Shown here: one piece after another, positions 58,284-64,000 of the stretch
Numbering within the stretch: position 1 is the first letter of the stretch
Layout: the number at the start of each line of letters is the position of its first letter
Assembly (NCBI GenBank): GCA_963695675.1
Contig: CAVOGY010000003.1
Location: 62,001 to 126,000, forward strand
Reading direction: 5' to 3'
Source: DASUPK01 sp963695675
Lineage (GTDB): Bacteria > Actinomycetota > Thermoleophilia > Solirubrobacterales > 70-9
Length of the DNA stretch: 64,000 bases
The notes under the pieces: generated by a model
The model's database searches: none
Seen by the model: the letters and a program-made list of their open reading frames with translations, nothing else
What the model was told of the DNA's origin: nothing
Program-made: the position numbers and the translations under genes

Positions 58284-58702
58284 CCCCGGTTCAGACCGCC
58301 AAACGGATCGGCCGAGGCACCCTGAAGCCACAGAACTGGGTGCAGCTCTTCCAATTCGGGCTGGTCGGAGCGTCTGGCTACATCGTCAACCTCGCGGTGT
58401 TCGCGGTCATGGTCGGGCCGCTGAACATCCACCACATCCCAGCCGCGATCATCGCCTTCTGCGTTGCGGTGTCGAACAACTTCTGGTGGAACCGCCACTG
58501 GACCTTCGACGCGAAGCATGGACACGCCGGGTTCCAGGCCGCGCGATTCTTCACGGTGAGCGTGCTTGCGCTGATCGTCAACCTGATCGCCCTCGAGTTG
58601 CTGGTGCGCAGCGGGATGGGCGATCTTCCCGCCCAGGCGATCGCCGTGGCGATCGCTATGCCCTTCAATTTCATCGGCAACAAGCTGTGGACGTTCGTCT
58701 AG
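58280..58702 (+). CDS. GtrA-family membrane protein
   Basis: A 140-residue protein with four membrane helices: FGLVGASGYIVNLAVFAVM, AAIIAFCVAVSNNFWWNRHW (the conserved NNFxWNRxWTF signature), ARFFTVSVLALIVNLIALEL and AIAVAIAMPFNFIGNKLWTF. GtrA proteins help move or use lipid-linked sugars such as undecaprenyl-phosphate glucose. GTG at 58280 overlaps the phosphodiesterase stop. The next gene, a membrane glycosyltransferase-like protein, starts inside its last codons. Confidence 0.92.
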   Translation: MTPVQTAKRIGRGTLKPQNWVQLFQFGLVGASGYIVNLAVFAVMVGPLNIHHIPAAIIAFCVAVSNNFWWNRHWTFDAKHGHAGFQAARFFTVSVLALIVNLIALELLVRSGMGDLPAQAIAVAIAMPFNFIGNKLWTFV

Positions 58703-60366
58703 TCCGAGCGCTCTCCCTCGCTGCCTCCCTAGCGCTCGTCTTGATCATGCTGTTGCCGGGCTCCGCCGGCGCCCAGCAGCCGAGGATCTCTCAGACGAAG
58801 GCGATCGAAATCGCCAAGCTCGACCCCAAGGCTGTGGCGGCGTCCGAGCAGCACCCCGACCTGAGTCCGTCCGCCAGCCGCAACCCGGGGACGGGTCTGT
58901 GGGAGGTCGGCTTCTTCACCGGCGGCAAGGAGGTCGTCCAGGTCGTCGTCGACCCGAACAACGGCAACGTCGTCGAGTCCTGGACCGGCTACCAGGTCGC
59001 CTGGCGAATGGCCCGCGGCTATCCGGGTGCCTTCGGCCGAATGATCAACGCGCCCTACATCTGGCTCCCCCTCTGCGCGATCTTCGTACTCGGCCTGCTC
59101 GACTGGCGCCGGCCCTTCCGGCTCGCCCACCTCGACCTGCTGGTGATCGTCGCCGGGTTTGGCCTCTCGCAGTACTTCTTCAACAAGGGCAACATCGGGG
59201 TTTCGGTTCCGCTCGCCTACCCACCGCTTCTCTATCTGCTCGCGCGAGCGCTGTGGCTCGGCTTCCGGCGCGGCAGGGGCTCGGGGCTCAGACCATCGGC
59301 CCCGATCGCCATCCTGGCGGTCGTCACCCTCGCCCTGATCGGTGGCCGCGTCGCCCTCAACGTCTTCGACTCGAACGTGATCGACGTGGGCTACTCGGGG
59401 GTGATCGGCGCCGACCGGATCGCGGACCGCAAGCCGATCTACGACAACTTCCCTTCGGACGACCAATCGGGCGACACCTACGGGCCCGTCGCCTACTACG
59501 CCTACGTCCCGTTCGAGCAGGCATTCCCCTGGAGCGGCACCTGGGACGATCTGCCCGCGGCCCACGCTGCGGCGATCTTCTTCGACCTGGCGACGTTGGC
59601 GGTGCTCTTCCTGCTTGGCCGCCGGATCCGGCGCGGCCGCTCAGGGACGGAGCTCGGGGTGCTCCTCTGCTTCGGCTGGGCCGCGTGCCCCTACACCGCG
59701 TATGCGCTCGAGTCGAACACGAACGACGCGCTGGTTGCGCTCACCCTGGCGGCGGCTCTCCTCTGTCTGACCTCGGCGGGCGCGCGCGGAATCACGCTGG
59801 CGCTCTCGGCGATGACGAAGTTCGCCCCACTCGCCCTCGGGCCACTCTTCGCCACCTATGGCGCGACGGATGGCGGGCGCGAGGGAGCCGCGCGCCGCTA
59901 CGCCAAAGTCGTCATCCCATTCACGATCGCCTTCGGACTCACCATCCTGGTGGTCTCGTTCCAGGCGCTGCAGGATCCGGGACTGTCGACCTTCTGGCAC
60001 CGCACGATCGGCGAGCAGGGCGGGCGAGATTCGCCGTTCAGCATCTGGGGCCAGGCCCATTCGCTGGGTTGGCTTCAGGCGGTGGTCAAGGCGGCGGTGG
60101 TTGGCCTCGCCGTGCTGGTCGCGTTCCGGCCGCGGCGCCGCGACCACGTCACGGTTGCCGCCCTGGGTGCGGCGGTGCTGCTCGGCATGGAGCTCACCGT
60201 CGACCACTGGTTCTACCTCTACATCCCCTGGTTCCTGCCCTTCCTGCTGATTGCCCTGCTGGCGGCGGGGACGTTGCCGGACCCCAGACCGCGGCCGCAG
60301 GCGCCGCAAGAACTGGTCGCGGCGGTCGAGCCGCCGCTCCCAAGTGGAGCGGCTGGCGCCCGCTAG
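58687..60366 (+). CDS. PepSY-like domain fused to multi-spanning GT-C-type membrane protein
   Basis: A 559-residue protein. A signal-like N-terminus (SLAASLALVLIMLLPGSAGA) is followed by an outer domain (residues about 30-105) with the PepSY pattern: SQTKAIEIAKLDPKAVAASE, LWEVGFFTGGKEVVQVVVDP and NNGNVVESWTGYQVAWRMAR. From about residue 115 there are ten or more membrane helices, with YDNFPSDDQSGDTYGPVAYY in an outer loop and NDALVALTLAAALL, STFWHRTIGEQGGRDSPFSI and TVDHWFYLYIPWFLPFLLI. This resembles DUF2029/GT87-type mannosyltransferases using polyprenyl-phosphate sugars. GTG at 58687 lies within the gtrA end. The PepSY fusion is uncommon. Confidence 0.78.
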   Translation: MDVRLVRALSLAASLALVLIMLLPGSAGAQQPRISQTKAIEIAKLDPKAVAASEQHPDLSPSASRNPGTGLWEVGFFTGGKEVVQVVVDPNNGNVVESWTGYQVAWRMARGYPGAFGRMINAPYIWLPLCAIFVLGLLDWRRPFRLAHLDLLVIVAGFGLSQYFFNKGNIGVSVPLAYPPLLYLLARALWLGFRRGRGSGLRPSAPIAILAVVTLALIGGRVALNVFDSNVIDVGYSGVIGADRIADRKPIYDNFPSDDQSGDTYGPVAYYAYVPFEQAFPWSGTWDDLPAAHAAAIFFDLATLAVLFLLGRRIRRGRSGTELGVLLCFGWAACPYTAYALESNTNDALVALTLAAALLCLTSAGARGITLALSAMTKFAPLALGPLFATYGATDGGREGAARRYAKVVIPFTIAFGLTILVVSFQALQDPGLSTFWHRTIGEQGGRDSPFSIWGQAHSLGWLQAVVKAAVVGLAVLVAFRPRRRDHVTVAALGAAVLLGMELTVDHWFYLYIPWFLPFLLIALLAAGTLPDPRPRPQAPQELVAAVEPPLPSGAAGAR

Positions 60367-61139
60367 GAGACCGGAATGAGGATCTGGTCGATCCGGCGCG
60401 CGAGCCCGTCGTCTCCGATCTCGACCGCGACGCCCATCAGCCAGACGTCCTCGTCCGCGGTGTCGAAGCGCACCGGCATCTGGGTCCTGAACGCCTCTAG
60501 CGCCTGCTCGCGCTTGACGCCGATCACTCCGGCGCGAGAGCCGGTCATGCCGACGTCCGCGATGTGAGCGGTGCCGCCCGGCAGGACCCGGGAGTCGGCA
60601 GTGGGAACATGGGTATGCGTCCCGAGCACCGCCGCGACACGGCCGTCGAGGTGCCAGCCCATCGCCACCTTCTCGCTGGTGAGCTCGGCGTGGAAGTCGA
60701 CGACGAAGGCGTCCGCCGCGCCGGCGAGCGATTCGAGCAGCTCGTCGATCGCGGTGAAGGGATTGCGCTCGACCTGGAGGTGCATCTGCCCGCTCAGGTT
60801 GATCACCGCAACCCGCATCCCCGCGGCCTCCGTGATCGTGTGGCCACGTCCCGGGTTGGACGCTGGGAAATTGGAGGGGCGGATTATTCGCGGCTCGGCG
60901 TCCAGGTACGGGTAGACGTCGCGGTGGCGGTAGGTGTGGTTGCCGAGCGTGATCACGTCGGCGCCAGCCTCGAAGATCTGCTCGGCTGTCTCCTTGGTGA
61001 CGCCGACGCCGCCGGCCGAGTTCTCCCCGTTGACCACGACGAGATCGGGCATCCGCTCGGTGCGGAGCTCGGGCATCGCCGTCACCAGAGCCTGCCGGCC
61101 GGGCCTGCCGACGACGTCCCCTATGAACAGGAGCCGCAT
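60363..61139 (-). CDS. ymdB: Metallophosphoesterase YmdB (2',3'-cyclic nucleotide phosphodiesterase family)
   Basis: A 258-residue two-metal phosphodiesterase. Motifs: LLFIGDVVGRPGRQALVTAM (first metal site), VVVNGENSAGGVGVTKETAE, VITLGNHTYRHRDVYPYLDA, VVDFHAELTSEKVAMGWHLD and AVLGTHTHVPTADSRVLPGG, then DVGMTGSRAGVIG. All metal ligands of the YmdB (TIGR00282) family are present. In Bacillus the enzyme controls biofilm and motility choices. ATG at 61139 gives the conserved start. The 3' end overlaps by four bases the convergent membrane protein gene. Confidence 0.94.
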   Translation of the reverse strand: MRLLFIGDVVGRPGRQALVTAMPELRTERMPDLVVVNGENSAGGVGVTKETAEQIFEAGADVITLGNHTYRHRDVYPYLDAEPRIIRPSNFPASNPGRGHTITEAAGMRVAVINLSGQMHLQVERNPFTAIDELLESLAGAADAFVVDFHAELTSEKVAMGWHLDGRVAAVLGTHTHVPTADSRVLPGGTAHIADVGMTGSRAGVIGVKREQALEAFRTQMPVRFDTADEDVWLMGVAVEIGDDGLARRIDQILIPVS

Positions 61140-61201
61140 CAGCGCGCCAGCGTAGACGACCGCCGTCGCGGCCGAGTTCACTTGTCACTAGCTTTCGCCC
61201 G

Positions 61202-61951
61202 ATGAGTGAGGAGCCTCCGCGGGCGCGAGCGCCACGAGCCGCCCCCGTTCTCGAGGTGGATGGCCTCTCCAAGTCGTTCGGTGAGCGTGTCGCCCTGCGG
61301 GACGTGAGCCTCGATGTTCGCCGTGGAGAGCTGCTGGCCGTGCTCGGGCCGAACGGCGCCGGGAAGACGACGCTGCTCTCGATCCTTGCCGGGATCACCA
61401 GCCCGGACTCCGGCCGGATCACCAGCTCGAACGGGGAGGTCGGCTGGGTACCGCAGCAGGCCGGGCTCTACCGCCGCCTCACGGTCGAGGAGAACCTGAG
61501 GCTATTCGCCCACATGGAGCGGGTGACAGACGTCGAGGGGACCCTCGAGCGGATGCTCGAGCAGACGGGTCTCGAGGAGAGGCGAGGGGACCCGGTGTCG
61601 TCGCTGTCCGGCGGAAACCAGCAGCGGATCAACATCGCGATCGGGCTGCTCGGCGATCCAGCGGTGCTTCTGCTCGACGAGCCGAGCGCAGGACTCGACC
61701 CGAGCCAGCGCGTCCGGCTCTGGGAGTTCGTGGCCCGCCTGGCCGAGGGTGGCACGACCGTCATCTATTCGACACACCAGATCGAGGAGGTCAGCCACTA
61801 CGGCGACCGTCTGGTTGTTCTGGCGGACGGCGAGGCGATCTTCGACGGCAGCTTCGCGCAGCTTCGCCGCGCCGCCGAGCCCCGTCCGGAGGGAACGGAT
61901 CCCGATCCCGAGAACGACTTCGTCCGCTTTCTGCGGCAGCGGGGCCACTGA
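61202..61951 (+). CDS. ABC transporter ATP-binding protein (ABC-2 exporter)
   Basis: A 249-residue ATPase. Walker A GPNGAGKTTLLSILAG, Q-loop WVPQQAGLYRRLTVEENLRL, signature SLSGGNQQRINIAIGLLG, Walker B VLLLDEPSAGLDPSQRVRLW and the switch region VIYSTHQIEEV are complete. It belongs to the drug/lipid exporter (CcmA/DRA) group. ATG at 61202 with TAGCTT (61189-61194) ending seven bases before it. The permease starts in its stop codon (TGATG at 61949-61953), so the pair forms one exporter. Substrate unknown. Confidence 0.94.
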   Translation: MSEEPPRARAPRAAPVLEVDGLSKSFGERVALRDVSLDVRRGELLAVLGPNGAGKTTLLSILAGITSPDSGRITSSNGEVGWVPQQAGLYRRLTVEENLRLFAHMERVTDVEGTLERMLEQTGLEERRGDPVSSLSGGNQQRINIAIGLLGDPAVLLLDEPSAGLDPSQRVRLWEFVARLAEGGTTVIYSTHQIEEVSHYGDRLVVLADGEAIFDGSFAQLRRAAEPRPEGTDPDPENDFVRFLRQRGH

Positions 61952-63306
61952 TGCGCTGGCTGCTCGTCAAGGACCTGCAGATCCTGCGACGCTCGCCGCT
62001 GGTCACCGGGCTACTGATCGTCTACCCGATCGTGCTCGCCGTCCTGATTGGGCTCGCGATCTCCCGCAGCCCCGAGAAGCCGCGGGTCGCCTTCCTCAAC
62101 CAGATCCCGCCGAGCGCCGGCCTCAACTTGGGCAGCACGGGTGGCTTCAGCCAGGAGGCGGCCCACCGCCAGCTCTGCGCCAAGATCGAGTGCGTGCCGG
62201 CGTCGAGCCGGGCGGAGGTCGAGCAGAAGGTGAAGGACGGTGAGGTGCTGGGCGGTCTCATCCTGCCCCCAGACTTCCTCAGCAAGCTGCAGGCGGAGCT
62301 GACCACCACCGGCTCCGAGCCCGCGACGGTCGAGGTGCTCGTCAACCAGGACGACCCCCTCAAGGCCCAGATCGTCGACGATCGGATCAGCTCGCTGCTC
62401 ACCCAGGCGAACCTGCTGCTCTCGGGGAAGATCAGCGACGTCGCCGCCAACTACGAGAGGATCCTCGCGAACGGCGGCGACTTTGAGATCCCGTTCCTGG
62501 GACAGACCGTCCGCGTCCTCGGCCTGCAGAGGGCCGCCACGATCCTCAACTCGATCCAGGCCGGCCTGCCGCCGGATCAGCGCCGCAAGGTCGCCCGGAT
62601 CAGCGCCTTCGCCCGGCTCGCCCGCCAGAACCTGGCGCTCGCGGACAGCCTGCTCTCCTCGATCCGCCAGCCGATCTCCGTCGACAAGCGCGTGGTCGCG
62701 GGGAGCATCCCACCGCTCGACACCTTCGCCGTCGCGGTGGCCGCCGCCGTCACGCTGCTGTTCGTCACCGTGCTGCTCACCTCGGGATCGCTGGCGCTCG
62801 AGCGCGAAGAGAACACCTTCACCCGGCTCACGCGCGGACTGGTCAGCCGCGAGGGCCTGCTCATGGAGAAGGCCGCGCTCGGGACCGGAGCTGCGCTCGT
62901 GGTCACCCTGCTGCTGCTCGCCGCGATCACGCCCTTCGAGTCGATCGGGTGGAGCCGGATCTACCTGATCGTCCCGGCGATCCTGCTCGCGGGCGCCGCC
63001 TCCTCGGCGCTTGGGCTTGCGATCGGCGCCGCGGCCCGCGAGGTGCGGGCGAGCGCGCTGCTTGCCTTCGCCCTTGCCCTTCCGGTCGCCTTCATCTCCC
63101 TGGTTCCGTCGGGCACGGTGAGCAAGGGCCTGCTCGATGTGATCCACGTGATCGCCGGCGCCTTCCCGTTCCGGCCGGCCCTGGACGCGCTTTCCGGGGC
63201 GCTGTCCGCCTCGGGCCCGGACCTGGGCCTCCCCTTCCTTCACCTGGCGCTGTTGGCAGTCGGGTACCTGGCAATCGCGCGGATTGCGCTACGCCGATTT
63301 GCGTGA
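61951..63306 (+). CDS. ABC-2 type transporter permease
   Basis: A 451-residue membrane partner of the preceding ATPase. One helix (SPLVTGLLIVYPIVLAVLIG) near the N-terminus is followed by a large outer domain (residues about 35-255), and a cluster of five or six helices at 260-450 contains LEREENTFTRLTRGLVSREG and LLMEKAALGTGAALVVTLLL. This is the YhgE/ABC-2 layout. NQIPPSAGLNLG and LGGLILPPDFLSKLQ are typical outer-domain segments. It likely exports a lipid, drug or polysaccharide. Start overlaps the ATPase stop. HemB follows after 40 bases. Confidence 0.9.
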   Translation: MRWLLVKDLQILRRSPLVTGLLIVYPIVLAVLIGLAISRSPEKPRVAFLNQIPPSAGLNLGSTGGFSQEAAHRQLCAKIECVPASSRAEVEQKVKDGEVLGGLILPPDFLSKLQAELTTTGSEPATVEVLVNQDDPLKAQIVDDRISSLLTQANLLLSGKISDVAANYERILANGGDFEIPFLGQTVRVLGLQRAATILNSIQAGLPPDQRRKVARISAFARLARQNLALADSLLSSIRQPISVDKRVVAGSIPPLDTFAVAVAAAVTLLFVTVLLTSGSLALEREENTFTRLTRGLVSREGLLMEKAALGTGAALVVTLLLLAAITPFESIGWSRIYLIVPAILLAGAASSALGLAIGAAAREVRASALLAFALALPVAFISLVPSGTVSKGLLDVIHVIAGAFPFRPALDALSGALSASGPDLGLPFLHLALLAVGYLAIARIALRRFA

Positions 63307-63333
63307 GCAGCCGAGCAGCGACGTGGACCAGCC

Positions 63334-63339
63334 TAGAAT
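63334..63339 (+). promoter_or_regulatory. -10-like element TAGAAT before hemB
   Basis: TAGAAT ends seven bases before the hemB ATG, so a transcript would start at or close to the initiation codon. No clear -35 box. Confidence 0.45.
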
Positions 63340-63346
63340 CAGGCGC

Positions 63347-64000
63347 ATGAGCTTCCCGGCCATCCGACTGCGGCGCCTGCGCCGGACCGAGCCCCTCCGC
63401 GACCTGGTCCGCGAAACCGACCTGACCGCGGATCACCTCGTGCAGCCGCTGTTCGTCACGGCGGGCGAGGGCGTGCGGGAGCCGATCTCCTCGATGCCCG
63501 GCATGGAGCGTCTCTCGATCTCGGAGGCCGTCGCCGAGGTGACGGAGATCGGCGCGGCCGGCGTACGCGCCGTGCTCCTCTTCGGGATCCCGGCGAGCAA
63601 GGACGAGGTCGGCAGCGAGGCCTACGACGACGAGGGCGTCGTCCAGATGGCCGTCCGTGCGCTCAAGGAGGCACACCCCGAGATCGTCGTGATCACCGAC
63701 GTCTGCCTCTGCGAGTACACGTCCCACGGGCACTGCGGGATCGTTCGTGAGGGAGAGGTCGACAACGACCTGACGCTCGAGCTGCTCGCCAAGACCGCGA
63801 TCTCCCACGCGGCGGCGGGGGCGGACGCCGTGGCGCCGAGCGACATGATGGACGGCCGGGTGGGTGCTATCCGGAGCCAGCTGGACGAGGAGGGGCACTC
63901 CTCAGTGCCGATCGTCGCCTACAGCGCCAAGTACGCGTCCGCCTTCTACGGCCCCTTCCGTGAGGCCGCTGGCTCCACCCCCGAGTTCGGCGATCGGCGC
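63347..64000 (+). CDS. hemB: Delta-aminolevulinic acid dehydratase, N-terminal part
   Basis: The first 218 residues of porphobilinogen synthase, which joins two 5-aminolevulinates in tetrapyrrole synthesis. Motifs: RLRRLRRTEPLRDLVRETDL, QPLFVTAGEGV, ISSMPGMERLS, VLLFGIPASKDEVGSEAYDD and the zinc-cysteine motif VITDVCLCEYTSHGHCGI. APSDMMDGRVGAIRSQLDEE and the first active-site lysine in AYSAKYASAFYGPFREAA follow. The Schiff-base lysine lies beyond the window edge. ATG at 63347. Confidence 0.97.
   Translation, partial: MSFPAIRLRRLRRTEPLRDLVRETDLTADHLVQPLFVTAGEGVREPISSMPGMERLSISEAVAEVTEIGAAGVRAVLLFGIPASKDEVGSEAYDDEGVVQMAVRALKEAHPEIVVITDVCLCEYTSHGHCGIVREGEVDNDLTLELLAKTAISHAAAGADAVAPSDMMDGRVGAIRSQLDEEGHSSVPIVAYSAKYASAFYGPFREAAGSTPEFGDRR

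Overview
The window is GC-rich, densely packed chromosomal DNA from what looks like an actinobacterium of the Thermoleophilia/Solirubrobacterales kind. This placement is inferred from the actinobacterial fhaA-fhaB-pstP-rodA-pbpA-pknB-ddl cell-wall operon close to dnaA, the high GC content, frequent GTG/TTG starts and ATGA/GTGA gene overlaps. No phage, CRISPR array, insertion sequence or rRNA operon was seen. One tRNA (Ile, anticodon GAT) is present, and no stretch longer than about 300 bases lacks a gene.

Layout. 1-7.5 kb: the end of an ammonium channel, a LysR regulator, a universal stress protein, a possible TIR-like protein, metF, an alpha/beta hydrolase, a DUF3105 membrane protein, a secreted PGRP-type amidase and an unknown protein. 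7.5-20.5 kb: a polysaccharide cluster with two acetyltransferase-like proteins, a polyprenyl-phosphate sugar transferase, four glycosyltransferases, a Wzx-type flippase, a Wzy/O-antigen-ligase protein, a LytR_C protein and a CapD/FlaA1 nucleotide-sugar dehydratase. 20.5-25.8 kb: DedA, UppP (lipid carrier recycling), PurM, a DsbA-fold protein and a membrane Ser/Thr kinase. 25.8-35.7 kb: the leftward growth/cell-wall operon (FhaA, FhaB, PP2C phosphatase, FtsW/RodA, PbpA, PASTA kinase, Ddl), preceded by another membrane kinase. 35.9-38.6 kb: a CARDB-like protein, pheA and an HNH protein. 38.7-53 kb: the replication-origin neighbourhood, with dnaA-dnaN-recF-DUF721-gyrB-gyrA running left and rpmH-rnpA-yidD-yidC-jag-rsmG-parA-parB running right. 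53-64 kb: tRNA-Ile, a DUF151 nuclease, a second Ddl with an aminotransferase, a phosphodiesterase, GtrA plus a PepSY/GT-C-like fusion, a YmdB-type phosphodiesterase, an ABC exporter and the start of hemB.

The most interesting signal is a dispersed modular palindromic repeat, at least 11 copies plus one fragment, occupying gene boundaries throughout the window. Full copies are about 135 bp. Their two outer arms change in a complementary way from copy to copy, and so does the stem of a separable central hairpin module. That module also occurs alone and in both orientations. Several copies provide the stop codon of a neighbouring gene (CTAGCGGCC end), some carry an ATG (ATGGCGAAGCC end), and one appears to encode the C-terminal tail of a kinase.

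Other points worth checking: gyrB and the PASTA kinase gene each contain an apparent frame break; fhaA, dnaA and a small polysaccharide-cluster gene seem to lack a normal start codon although Shine-Dalgarno placement (fhaA, dnaA) and homology fix where translation should start; and TANNNT promoter elements sit only 6-12 nt before many first genes, suggesting leaderless or near-leaderless mRNAs.
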